From contig CAWDAD010000003.1 of the NCBI GenBank assembly GCA_963800235.1, positions 682,001 through 746,000 of the forward strand: 64,000 nt of DNA, given 5' to 3'. Of the stretch, positions 41,835 through 49,968 are shown piece after piece. The number at the start of each line of letters is the position of its first letter. The stretch's first letter is position 1. The DNA comes from CAVVNP01 sp963800235 (GTDB lineage Bacteria; Actinomycetota; Acidimicrobiia; Acidimicrobiales; Iamiaceae). The notes beneath the pieces are model-generated. The model was not told where the DNA came from and did no database searches. It was given only the letters and a program-made list of their open reading frames with translations. A program made the translations under genes and the position numbers.

Positions 41835-42515
41835 ATGGAAGCCCTGCTGCTGCACCCCGCCCCGCCGCCACCGGAGCTGGCCCAGGCGATCGACCTGGCC
41901 GGCCTGCCGTGGAAGGCCGTCGCCGACGAGCACGAGGCCCGTCGCCAGCAGCCCGACACCGGCTGGGGCGCCGGCATCGTGGTGGTCGACCTCGACCCGG
42001 ACTCGGCGTTCAGCTTCTGCCGCGCCATCCGCAAGCTCGACAACCCGGTCCAGCCGGTCCTGCTCATGGTCAGCGGAGGGCGCCTGACCGAGCTCGAGCA
42101 CCGCGACGACCTGTTCGAGGACTTCTGCCTGTGGCCCTTCCAGCCGAGGGAGCTCGAAGTCCGGTTGCGGCGGCTCATCGGCGGCGCCGGAGGGCACAGC
42201 CACCCCGACCTGGTGGAGTACGGGCCGCTCGTGCTGAACCTCGAGAACTACCAGGCCCTGCTCGACGGCCAGGCCCTCGACCTCACCTACATGGAGTACG
42301 AGCTGCTCAAGTTCCTGGCCCAGTCGCCGGGCCGGGTCTTCACGCGCGAGACGCTCCTCAGCCGGGTGTGGGGCTACGAGTACTACGGCGGGGCCCGCAC
42401 CGTCGACGTCCACATCCGTCGGTTGCGCGCCAAGCTGGGCGAGGAGCACGCCGGGCTCATCTCGACCGTCCGGTCGGTCGGCTACCGCTTCGGTCAGTCC
42501 CGCTGGGATCGCTGA
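41835..42515 (+). CDS. GlnR-like atypical response regulator
   Basis: 226 residues. The receiver-like half keeps an Asp in VVVDLDPDS but lacks the N-terminal acidic pair, and the usual Lys (KPF) reads WPF, so phosphorylation is unlikely. The OmpR-type winged helix is strong: LDLTYMEYELLKFLAQSPGR, then VFTRETLLSRVWGYEYYGGARTV and VDVHIRRLRAKLG, very close to actinobacterial GlnR. It begins 43 bp after glnA, so nitrogen control is the natural guess. No GlnR box was recognised in the GSI/GSII intergenic region. ATG start at 41835. Confidence 0.85.
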   Translation: MEALLLHPAPPPPELAQAIDLAGLPWKAVADEHEARRQQPDTGWGAGIVVVDLDPDSAFSFCRAIRKLDNPVQPVLLMVSGGRLTELEHRDDLFEDFCLWPFQPRELEVRLRRLIGGAGGHSHPDLVEYGPLVLNLENYQALLDGQALDLTYMEYELLKFLAQSPGRVFTRETLLSRVWGYEYYGGARTVDVHIRRLRAKLGEEHAGLISTVRSVGYRFGQSRWDR

Positions 42516-42644
42516 GCACCGGGACCGCCGAGGCCGAATCGCCGTCCGGTTCGCAGCCGACCCCTCCCGGCCGAGTACGATCCCGTCCTTGCCCATACCG
42601 AGCTGCTGACCGCAGCCCCGCCGCCCACTTGGGAGGGACAACTC

Positions 42645-43226
42645 GTGAGCACCACCAGACGGAGCATCGCTGCTCTCTTCGCCGTGACGATGCTTTTCGT
42701 CGCCGGCGCCTGCAGCAGCGGCAGCAGCAAGGCCAAGACCTCGAGCGACACCAGCTCGTCGTCGTCGGCGTCGAGCAACACCGGCAGCTCGAGCGACACC
42801 AGCGCGAGCTCCGACACCGGCTCGTCCAGCGACACCTTCTCGAGCGACACCGGCTCCTTCAGCGATTCGGGTTCCTCGTCGTCGTCGTCGGGCAGCAGCG
42901 ACACCGCCGCCTTCTGCCAGGCCGTCGACAAGATCAAGCAGGCGACCAAGGACATCAACGCCGCCAACGCGTCGGGTGACGACACCCAGTACAAGGCCGC
43001 CATCGACGAGGGCGCCACGGCGTTCGAGGATCTGGCCGACGCCGCCCCGTCGAGCCAGCAGAGCGACGCCCAGTTCATCGCCCAGGCCTGGGTCGACTTC
43101 AACCAGGTCGTGCAGAGCACCAGCGCCGGCGACTCCGCCCGCGAGACCGCCCGCCAGAAGTTCGCCTCGGCGAACGACGGCTCGGAGGTCACCAACGTCG
43201 ACGCCTACATCAACCGCACCTGCTAG
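42645..43226 (+). CDS. Ser/Thr-rich lipoprotein
   Basis: 193 residues. Signal peptide with lipobox VAGAC (Cys23). Residues 24-86 are a low-complexity linker of SSDT/SSSS units with repeated AGCGACACC-type DNA, probably a wall-spanning tether. The C-terminal 100 residues are helical with one Cys pair (FCQAVDKI, INRTC). Function unknown. GTG start at 42645 with GGGAGGGA upstream; TACGAT near 42577 may be the -10. Confidence 0.75.
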   Translation: MSTTRRSIAALFAVTMLFVAGACSSGSSKAKTSSDTSSSSSASSNTGSSSDTSASSDTGSSSDTFSSDTGSFSDSGSSSSSSGSSDTAAFCQAVDKIKQATKDINAANASGDDTQYKAAIDEGATAFEDLADAAPSSQQSDAQFIAQAWVDFNQVVQSTSAGDSARETARQKFASANDGSEVTNVDAYINRTC

Positions 43227-43286
43227 TCACAGGGCGGCGTCCCGGCCTCGCCCGACGGGCGGGTCCGACGCCGTGAGGTCGTGACC

Positions 43287-43314
43287 GGAGCCCGGCTCGC
43301 AGGAGCCGGGCTCC
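43287..43314. terminator. Bidirectional hairpin terminator
   Basis: GGAGCCCGGCTC (43287-43298), loop GCAG, GAGCCGGGCTCC (43303-43314): a perfect 12-bp stem between two convergent genes. Confidence 0.8.
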
Positions 43315-43331
43315 GTCGCGTCCGGGGTCGA

Positions 43332-43502
43332 TCAGACGTTCAGGTCGATGAGCTCGCTGCCCTCGTGGGACTTGTCGACGTCGTACCGCAGGAACGAGCC
43401 GAGGATGGCGGCGGCGATGGCGCCGCTGACCAGGACGGCCACGGGGATCACGGCCACGAGCACGAGGATGATGACGACAGCGCCTCCCATGTGCCCCATC
43501 AT
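43332..43502 (-). CDS. 56-residue membrane protein
   Basis: MMGHMGGAVVIILVLVAVIP is followed by a second hydrophobic stretch and a charged tail (LRYDVDKSHEGSELIDLNV). The ATG overlaps the stop of the xanthine-dehydrogenase-like gene (ATGA), so the two are translated from one mRNA. Function unknown. Confidence 0.65.
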   Translation of the reverse strand: MMGHMGGAVVIILVLVAVIPVAVLVSGAIAAAILGSFLRYDVDKSHEGSELIDLNV

Positions 43503-45085
43503 GTCCGGCGCGGCCGCCGCGCACCAGCCTCGGCCGTGCCGGCGGGCCAGTCGACGGGGCACCCCCGGGCGAGCCACGACGCCGCGGCGACGGCGCCGAG
43601 GACCGCGTCGGACCCGCGGACCGGTGGACCGTCGTCGGCCACGATGCGCACCGCCACCGGCGGCATGTCGGCGGCGCGGAGGATGCCGAAGGAGCGGATG
43701 GTGAGGTCGTCGACGCGGCCGCCGCTGTCGACCGACAGGCCCTCGGACCCGACCCACCCCAGGGCGAGGTGGGCGGCACCGATGCAGTAGGAGCGCAGGA
43801 CCACGGCATCGAGCACCCGACCGGCCCGGACCTCGATGTCGATCGATCCGTCGGGCCCCACGGTGGCCGACGCGACGCCGCCGGTGGGATCGGTGACCGT
43901 CGCCGTCGGGGCGTCGACGCCGAGCGAGCGGGCGGACGACGCCGCCAGGAGCACGGCAGCCTCGACCCACCCGGCGCCGCGCACCTGCGCCGACGTCGGC
44001 GGGCCGTCGACCTCGACCTCCTCGACCACCAGTCCCGGCGCCACCGACGCCACCGCGTCGGCGATGCCCGGGGTGCGGACCACCCGCAGCACACCCGAGC
44101 CGTCGGCGGCGATCCCGCCTGCCACCGGGGGGCGCTTCGGGCCGAGGCGCACCGCGTCCTCTCGCGAGAGCAGCACCCGCACCGGCCGGCCCAACTCGTC
44201 GGCCAGCGCCCGGGCCGCCGCCGGGGCCGGCGAGGTCCGCTTGGACCCGAAGGCGCCGCCGTTGGCGAGCGGGGACGCCGGCTCGCCCCCGGGCCGGCAC
44301 CACGACGCGTCGGTCTCCAGGTAGGCCGGCTCGACCCAGGGGGTGCGCAGGGCGAGGTCCCAGTCGCCCGCAGGCAGGTCGAGGGGGTGGCCGACCGGTC
44401 CGGTCGTGCGGCGTCCCTGGACCTTGCCGGCCCGCCGCCTCGCCTCGGTCAGCGTCTCGCCGACCGCCCAGCCCCCCGACCCGTCGGGGACGGCGATGAG
44501 CGCGTCGCCGGGGGCGGTGTCGTCAGCGAACCCGGCGCGACCCAGCGCGACGTGGGCGCCGACCTGCTGGGCCGCGCCGCCCTCGATGGCGGCCCGCTGC
44601 TCGGCTGCGCCCCGGTCACGCCCGTCCCAGGGGCCGATGCCGCCCGCCTCGGTGAAGCGGTCGACCGCCTCGACGATGGTCTGCCAGCCGGTGCACCGGC
44701 ACAGGTGGGCGGCCAGGGCGCGGTCGACCCGGTCGGGAGGAGGTGCCGCTCCCTGCCCGCACAGGGCGTCGAGGCGGACGACGATGCCCGGCGTGCAGAA
44801 CCCGCACTGGCTCGCCCCCGTGGCGCAGAAGGCGTCGGCCCAGCGGTCGGCCCGGTCGAGCCCGTCGACGGTGGTGATCCGCCGACCGGCCACACGGCGG
44901 GCGGGCGTGACGCAGGCGACCCGGGCCGCGCCGTCGACCAGCACCGTGCAGCAGCCGCACTGGCCCTGCGGGCTGCAGCCGTCCTTCGGGCCGTGGCGCC
45001 CCAACCGGTCGCGCAGGACCTCGAGCAGCGAGACGCCGTCCTCGACCTCGACCTCGACGGCCTCGCCGTCGACCTCCAGCTCCAC
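43499..45085 (-). CDS. Short [2Fe-2S]/molybdopterin-binding fusion, xanthine-dehydrogenase-like
   Basis: 528 residues. The N-terminal 145 form a CoxS/XdhC-type iron-sulfur subunit: Cys37, Cys43, Cys46 in CSPQGQCGCC, then CGFC (94, 97) and CRC (129, 131). The rest resembles the molybdopterin-binding subunit but is only about 370 residues instead of about 750. It keeps GGAFGSK, a REDAV segment and a C-terminal SFGILRAADMPPVAV. The catalytic GxGE near the C-terminus reads RGSDA, so the usual essential Glu is missing. No FAD subunit gene is near. It may be a reduced oxidoreductase or a non-catalytic protein. The ATG at 45085 faces the gene at 45144. Confidence 0.8.
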   Translation of the reverse strand: MELEVDGEAVEVEVEDGVSLLEVLRDRLGRHGPKDGCSPQGQCGCCTVLVDGAARVACVTPARRVAGRRITTVDGLDRADRWADAFCATGASQCGFCTPGIVVRLDALCGQGAAPPPDRVDRALAAHLCRCTGWQTIVEAVDRFTEAGGIGPWDGRDRGAAEQRAAIEGGAAQQVGAHVALGRAGFADDTAPGDALIAVPDGSGGWAVGETLTEARRRAGKVQGRRTTGPVGHPLDLPAGDWDLALRTPWVEPAYLETDASWCRPGGEPASPLANGGAFGSKRTSPAPAAARALADELGRPVRVLLSREDAVRLGPKRPPVAGGIAADGSGVLRVVRTPGIADAVASVAPGLVVEEVEVDGPPTSAQVRGAGWVEAAVLLAASSARSLGVDAPTATVTDPTGGVASATVGPDGSIDIEVRAGRVLDAVVLRSYCIGAAHLALGWVGSEGLSVDSGGRVDDLTIRSFGILRAADMPPVAVRIVADDGPPVRGSDAVLGAVAAASWLARGCPVDWPAGTAEAGARRPRRT

Positions 45086-45143
45086 GTCAGCGGGCGGCGT
45101 GGGCGAGGACGACGGTCACGGGGCGGAGGATAGGTTCGTCCCG

Positions 45144-46076
45144 ATGGCCGACCTCCCCGACCACCCGCTGTCCCGACGGTCGCTGCTCGCCGGCGGCCTC
45201 GCCATCGGGGCCACCGGTCTGCTGACGGCGTGCGGCGGGTCGAGCAGGTCCTCCGGCTCGGCCGCCTCCGACCCGGGCGCAGCCAGCCAGGCCGGCACCA
45301 ACCTGATCGCCTTCTTCCAGCAGCAGGGCGGGGTGGTGCGCACCGCCGCGCCGCAGCGGCTGGTCTTCGGGGTCGGCACCGCCGACGGCGCGCTCGTCAA
45401 GCAGGGCCCGGCCGAGCTGACCTTCACCGTCCGCACCACCGACGGCTCCCCGGTCGGTGAGCCGATCGTCGCCCAGCTCCACCAGCAGGGCCTCCCCCGC
45501 GGGTACTACCCGGTCACGGTCGACATCCCGAGCGCCGGCAACTACCAGGTGACCACCACGCTCTCGGGCAAGCCGGCCAGCGCCGCCTTCCGGGTCGACG
45601 ATCCCTCGCAGGTCCCCTTCCCCCAGGTCGGCCAGAAGCTGCCCGACGTCCAGACGCCGACCACCGCCGACCACCGGGGCGTCGACCCGATCTGCACCGC
45701 GCAGCCGCAGTGCCCGCTGCACGGCACCTCGCTGGCCGACGTGCTGGCCGCACCGCAGAAGCCGATCGCCCTGCTGGTGGCGACGCCGGCGTTCTGCCAG
45801 GTGGCGATCTGCGGGCCGGTGCTCGACGTGCTCCTGAGCCAGCAGGCGGCGTACGGCCAGAAGGTCGAGATGATCCACGTCGAGGTGTACAAGAGCGGCC
45901 AGCAGGCGGCCGAGAACCTGGCGAGCGCCCAGCTCGCACCGGCGGTCGAGGCCCTCCAGCTGCCCTTCGAGCCCTGCCTCTTCCTGACCTCGCCTGACGG
46001 CACGGTGGTCGAGCGGCTGGACAACATCTTCGACGAGCGCGAGCTTGGCGAGGCGCTGGCCCGGCTCACCGCCTGA
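45144..46076 (+). CDS. Tat-type lipoprotein with thioredoxin-like domain
   Basis: 310 residues. Signal peptide with SRRSLLAGG (twin Arg at 11-12) and lipobox LTAC (Cys30). A beta-sandwich region (about 65-165) precedes a thioredoxin-like domain with FCQVAICGPVLDVL, a CX4C motif in place of CXXC. A membrane-linked redox or copper-chaperone role similar to Sco proteins is possible. TAGGTT at 45131-45136 is 7 nt before the ATG, so leaderless. Confidence 0.75.
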   Translation: MADLPDHPLSRRSLLAGGLAIGATGLLTACGGSSRSSGSAASDPGAASQAGTNLIAFFQQQGGVVRTAAPQRLVFGVGTADGALVKQGPAELTFTVRTTDGSPVGEPIVAQLHQQGLPRGYYPVTVDIPSAGNYQVTTTLSGKPASAAFRVDDPSQVPFPQVGQKLPDVQTPTTADHRGVDPICTAQPQCPLHGTSLADVLAAPQKPIALLVATPAFCQVAICGPVLDVLLSQQAAYGQKVEMIHVEVYKSGQQAAENLASAQLAPAVEALQLPFEPCLFLTSPDGTVVERLDNIFDERELGEALARLTA

Positions 46077-46116
46077 TCCGCGCCGTCGACGGGCCTCCGG
46101 CCCACCACCTGGATCC

Positions 46117-46980
46117 ATGATGCACGAACCGAAGGTGCTCCCCGGCCGTCTGCCGGTCATCGAGGCTGCCCATCCGATCGCGCTCGCCACCGCCATGGCG
46201 CGCGAGCGCGGCGCCACCCTGCTCATCGGCCCGTCGGCCACCGAGCAGGCGGCGCGGGAGCTGCGGCGCCGGGCCGGGACCTCCTCGGTCGACGTCGGGG
46301 CGGTGCGGGCGGCCGCCGCCGAGCTGCTCGACGTGCGGCGCATCCTCGCCAAGACCGAGCGTCGCCTGGCCGAGACGCCGGCCGAGGTGCGGACGCCGGT
46401 CCGCGACGCTCCGAGCCACCGGTCGACGGCGGTCACCGCGGCGGTCGTGCTGGTGGCGGTCGTGGTCCTGCTGGCGGCGGCGGCCAGCACCCTCGGGGCG
46501 CACCCGCTCGTCTGGCTCGTGCCGGCGCTCGCCGCCCTGCTCGCCACCCTCGTCGTGCTGTCCGGACGGCGTCACCGCCGGCCGAGCCCGGCACCCACGG
46601 TCGCGCCCCCGAGCTCGGCGGCGGCCCACCGGTCGGCGACCGCCATCGCCGCCACGGTGGCCCGGTCCCACGAGGCCCGCTGGATCGAGGTCTGGGAGGA
46701 GCTCGACCGAACGGCCCCCGACCCGGCTCAGGTCGACAACGCCCTGGCCGAGCTCGACGCGGACGACGCCATCGACCTGCGCGACCCGCCACAGCCGCTG
46801 GTCGTGGCGACCCCGTGCTTCGGCACCACCACCGAACGGGCCCGGGAGATCTGCGACCTGCTGGCCGGGCTCGACCCCCGCCTCCTCCTGGCCGTGGTGG
46901 TCGAGGACGCGTCGGTGCTGCCGACGTCGGCGAACGGGCACCCCGGGTCGAGCGCGCCGCACCCCGTCGACGAGCGCTGA
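46117..46980 (+). CDS. Membrane protein of unknown function
   Basis: 287 residues. The N-terminal 95 are soluble and charged (LLIGPSATEQAARELRRRAG). Two hydrophobic segments lie at about 105-125 and 130-150; a cytosolic C-terminal part (ARSHEARWIEVWEELDRT) follows. I do not recognise the family. Start ATG at 46117. Confidence 0.55.
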   Translation: MMHEPKVLPGRLPVIEAAHPIALATAMARERGATLLIGPSATEQAARELRRRAGTSSVDVGAVRAAAAELLDVRRILAKTERRLAETPAEVRTPVRDAPSHRSTAVTAAVVLVAVVVLLAAAASTLGAHPLVWLVPALAALLATLVVLSGRRHRRPSPAPTVAPPSSAAAHRSATAIAATVARSHEARWIEVWEELDRTAPDPAQVDNALAELDADDAIDLRDPPQPLVVATPCFGTTTERAREICDLLAGLDPRLLLAVVVEDASVLPTSANGHPGSSAPHPVDER

Positions 46981-47036
46981 GGCGTCGAGGGACGCAAGCG
47001 GCCGGCGGGCCCGCCGGCCCGGCGGCTAGGCGTTGA

Positions 47037-47360
47037 TCAGGAGAAGCTCTGGCCGCAACCGCAGGTGCGCTGGGCGTTGGGGTTGTCGATGGAGAACCCC
47101 GCTCCCTGCAACCCGTCCTTGAAGTCGAGCGTGGCCCCGTCGAGCAGCTGGGCGCTCGAGGGGTCGACCACGATCTTCACCCCCGAGTAGTCGGCGGTGA
47201 GGTCGTCGGTGGCCACGTCGCTGTCGAAGAACATCTCGTAGCTGAAGCCGGAGCACCCGCCGGGACGCACGGCCACACGCAGCGCGAGGGCCTGGTGGTC
47301 GTCCTCGGCCTCGATGAGCTCCTTGACCTTGCCAGCGGCGTTGTCGGTGAGGGTGATCAT
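47037..47360 (-). CDS. erpA: Iron-sulfur cluster insertion protein ErpA/HesB
   Basis: 107 residues, A-type carrier. The three conserved Cys are in RPGGCSGFSYEM and TCGCGQSF. Carries Fe-S clusters to target proteins. ATG start with AGGAGG 4 nt upstream. A TAGCCT (47390-47395) overlapping the TAG stop of the regulator gene upstream may be its -10. Confidence 0.95.
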   Translation of the reverse strand: MITLTDNAAGKVKELIEAEDDHQALALRVAVRPGGCSGFSYEMFFDSDVATDDLTADYSGVKIVVDPSSAQLLDGATLDFKDGLQGAGFSIDNPNAQRTCGCGQSFS

Positions 47361-47392
47361 GGTCCTCCTGCCTTGTGCGTCGGGTTCCGAGG

Positions 47393-48109
47393 CTACCCGC
47401 GGCCGGCGCCGACCGGCGCCCCCGCCTCGTCGGGATCGATCCGGATGTCGACCTGGCACGGGTCGCGTTCGGCCAGGGCCCGGAACTCCTCGACCCGGGC
47501 GCCGCCGATCGAGTCGGCCAACCCCTCGACCATCCCGCGGTGCAAGCTGCAGATCATCCCGGGGTGGCGCTCGGCCAGCTCGCGGAACGGGCAGTGGGTG
47601 AAGGCCATGGTGGCCCGCTCGCCCTCGTCGACCAGCGCCGGGTCGAAGCCGAGCTCCACCATGCGCAGGGTGATGGCGTCGAGGCAGTCGAGGCCGGCCA
47701 GCTCGGCGCCGTCCTCCTCGCCCTGGGCCCGGCCGGCCGCCACCGCCTCGTCGGGACCGGCCCCGGTGGCCGCCGCCACGTGCAGGAGCATGCGAGCGAG
47801 GGTGGGGAACGACGGCGGTTCGAGGCCGAGCGACGGGGCGTCGGGCGCCAGCGAGTAGAGGTGCTGCGGACGGCCGACCGACCCGTCGGCGTCGGTCTCC
47901 ACCGCCAGCAGGCCCACCTCCCGCATGCGCTCCAGGTGGGGGCGCACCGTGTTCGGGTGCAGGTCGAGGGTGACGGCGATGTCAGAGGTCGAGCGGGGTG
48001 CCGCCGACCGCGCCAGCTCGAGGTACACCGCGTAGCGGGTGTTGTCGCCGAGGGCCTTCAGGATGGCCAGCCGCTCCGGACCGTGGTCGGACTCGGGGCG
48101 GCGCACCAT
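47393..48109 (-). CDS. SufR-like HTH regulator with Cys motif
   Basis: 238 residues. An ArsR/DeoR-type winged helix (LKALGDNTRYAVYLELA, STSDIAVTLDLHPNTVRPHL) is followed by a dimerisation region and Cys142, Cys173, Cys187 and Cys218, the last three spaced as in SufR, which holds an Fe-S cluster and represses suf genes. Context (ErpA, Mrp) supports an Fe-S regulator. ATG start at 48109. Confidence 0.85.
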   Translation of the reverse strand: MVRRPESDHGPERLAILKALGDNTRYAVYLELARSAAPRSTSDIAVTLDLHPNTVRPHLERMREVGLLAVETDADGSVGRPQHLYSLAPDAPSLGLEPPSFPTLARMLLHVAAATGAGPDEAVAAGRAQGEEDGAELAGLDCLDAITLRMVELGFDPALVDEGERATMAFTHCPFRELAERHPGMICSLHRGMVEGLADSIGGARVEEFRALAERDPCQVDIRIDPDEAGAPVGAGRG

Positions 48110-48119
48110 CGGGATCGAG

Positions 48120-48144
48120 ATTACACGGGCAGTCCCGGTAAAAT
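48120..48144. promoter_or_regulatory. Palindrome between the SufR-like and mrp genes
   Basis: TTACACGGG (48121-48129), CAGT, CCCGGTAA (48134-48141) is an imperfect inverted repeat. It overlaps TAAAAT (48139-48144, -10 for mrp, 7 nt before its ATG) and TGTAAT on the minus strand (48120-48125, -10 for the regulator). It could bind the SufR-like protein and control both. Confidence 0.6.
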
Positions 48145-48151
48145 CGCTGCC

Positions 48152-49339
48152 ATGGCCGATGGGGCGACACCACCGGGACCGGAGGAGGTCCGCAACCTGC
48201 TGCGAGGCGTGGTCGATCCCGAGCTCGGCAGCGACATCGTCGACCTCGGGATGGTCGGCGGCGTGGCCGTCGACGGCGGGACGGTGACCGTCACCGTGGC
48301 CCTCACCACCTCCGGTTGCCCGCTGCGCGCCCAGATCCAGCGCGACATCCGCACCCGGGTCGGCTCGGTCCCCGGCGTCGAGCGGGTCCAGCTCGAGTGG
48401 ACCGAGATGGACCAGGAGCAGAAGGCCTCGGCCATGGCCAAGGCCCGGTTCAACATCAGCCAACGGCAGGTGGAGACCTCGGTCCCGCTCAACGCCCGGG
48501 TCGTCCTCGTCGCCTCGGGGAAGGGCGGGGTCGGCAAGTCGTCGGTCACCGTCAACCTGGCCGCCGCGCTGGCGGCCAAGGGCCTGACCGTCGGCGTGCT
48601 CGACGCCGACGTGTGGGGCTTCTCGGTCCCCCGGATGCTCGGGGTCGGCGGTCGCCTCGGCGGCACCGAGCGCGACGGGCGGAAGCTGATGGTCCCCCAC
48701 GAGCGGGTGGTCGGCGACGGGGTGCTCCGGGTCGTCTCCATGGGCTTCCTGGTCGAGGACGAGCAGACCGCGCTCATGTGGCGGGGGCTGATGCTCAACC
48801 GCGGGGTGCAGCACTTCCTGCAGGACGTCGACTGGGGCGACGACCTCGACTACCTGTTCATCGACATGCCGCCGGGCACCGGCGACGTGCAGATGGGGGT
48901 GGCCAAGCTTCTCCCGCGCTCCGAGGTGGTGGTGGTCACCACCCCGGCCGAGGCCGCCCAGAAGGTCGCCTACCGGGTGGTCAACATGGCCCGCAAGAGC
49001 TACCTGCGGGTGGCCGGCGTGGTCGAGAACATGAGCGCCTTCACCTGCGACCACGGCCAGTCGTACGCCCTCTTCGGATCGGGCGGGGGCCAGGCGCTGG
49101 CGACCGAGGCCGGCGCACCGCTGCTCGGCCAGGTGCCCCTCGAGCCGGGCGTGGCGGCCGGCGGCGACACCGGTGCTCCGATCGCCCTCGGCGAGGGCCC
49201 GGCGGCCGAGGCCTTCCGCGCCATCGCCGACCGGGTGCTCGACGAAGCGGTGCCCCTGCCGGAGCTGGCCGGGTGCAGCGCCCGCATGCTCGATGCCGCG
49301 GCCGCCGCCCTCGACGAGCTCGACGCCGCCACCCCCTGA
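48152..49339 (+). CDS. mrp: Mrp/ApbC Fe-S cluster carrier ATPase
   Basis: 395 residues. DUF59 N-terminal domain (about 1-85), then the ATPase with GKGGVGKSSVTVNLA near residue 123 and YLFIDMPPGTGDVQ. The CxxC pair of most ApbC proteins (CPxC) is not evident; a Cys is present in SAFTCDHGQ. Assembles or transfers Fe-S clusters. Confidence 0.94.
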   Translation: MADGATPPGPEEVRNLLRGVVDPELGSDIVDLGMVGGVAVDGGTVTVTVALTTSGCPLRAQIQRDIRTRVGSVPGVERVQLEWTEMDQEQKASAMAKARFNISQRQVETSVPLNARVVLVASGKGGVGKSSVTVNLAAALAAKGLTVGVLDADVWGFSVPRMLGVGGRLGGTERDGRKLMVPHERVVGDGVLRVVSMGFLVEDEQTALMWRGLMLNRGVQHFLQDVDWGDDLDYLFIDMPPGTGDVQMGVAKLLPRSEVVVVTTPAEAAQKVAYRVVNMARKSYLRVAGVVENMSAFTCDHGQSYALFGSGGGQALATEAGAPLLGQVPLEPGVAAGGDTGAPIALGEGPAAEAFRAIADRVLDEAVPLPELAGCSARMLDAAAAALDELDAATP

Positions 49340-49435
49340 CCCGGCGGGCGGGCCGGCGGCGCCGCCACCCGCTTCGTGGGGCGGAACCGTCCCCGTTCCT
49401 CCCACCCGGGAGGGGCGCAGCCCTGGCGGCCGGGA

Positions 49436-49885
49436 TCAGCGCAGCTTGAGGCCGAGCAGCTGGGGCGGCGGGGTGCCGGTCACGGTGCGGGTGTCGACCA
49501 CGGGGCGCCTCGACACGCCCGGCACCGGCGGGGGGACCTCGCACACCTCGGGTTCGCCGCGGCTGTCGCTGCGGGCGCCGCGCAGGATCAGGCGACAGCC
49601 GAACTCGGTCTCGATCGACAGCGACTCGGCCAGCTCGTCGACGGCGTCGAGCACCACCGAGTCGTCGCCGGGGTACATGCGCCGCAGGTAGTCGGGGGCG
49701 AAGACCTCGACGCCGGAGACCACGCCGACCGCCTCCTGGTCGGGGCCGGGCCAGAAGTCCTCGTACAGGAACGGTGCGGTCGACTCGCAGCAACCGGTGC
49801 CGATGGTGACGGTGAGGGTGCCCGACCGTGCCGCCCGGGCCCGCTCGATCACCCGCTCGGCCGCTTCGGTGGCGTCGACGCGCAT
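49436..49885 (-). CDS. DUF779 protein
   Basis: 149 residues with the family block GTGCCESTAPFLYEDF (vicinal Cys pair) and EFGCRLILRG. Found beside acetaldehyde-type aldehyde dehydrogenases; role unknown. ATG start; TAGCCT (49892-49897) lies 6 nt upstream. Confidence 0.85.
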   Translation of the reverse strand: MRVDATEAAERVIERARAARSGTLTVTIGTGCCESTAPFLYEDFWPGPDQEAVGVVSGVEVFAPDYLRRMYPGDDSVVLDAVDELAESLSIETEFGCRLILRGARSDSRGEPEVCEVPPPVPGVSRRPVVDTRTVTGTPPPQLLGLKLR

Positions 49886-49968
49886 GGGTCCAGGCTACGA
49901 CGGATGGGCGGCGAACCGGCCGCCGGGCCGGGGTCGGGACCCCGGCCCGGACGACCAGCTGGGGGGGA

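Noticed and set aside
40223..42178. 651-residue open frame antisense to glnA and the GlnR-like gene
   Set aside because: High-GC shadow: rich in Arg/Gly/His, no domain, and the opposite strand has an unmistakable glutamine synthetase.
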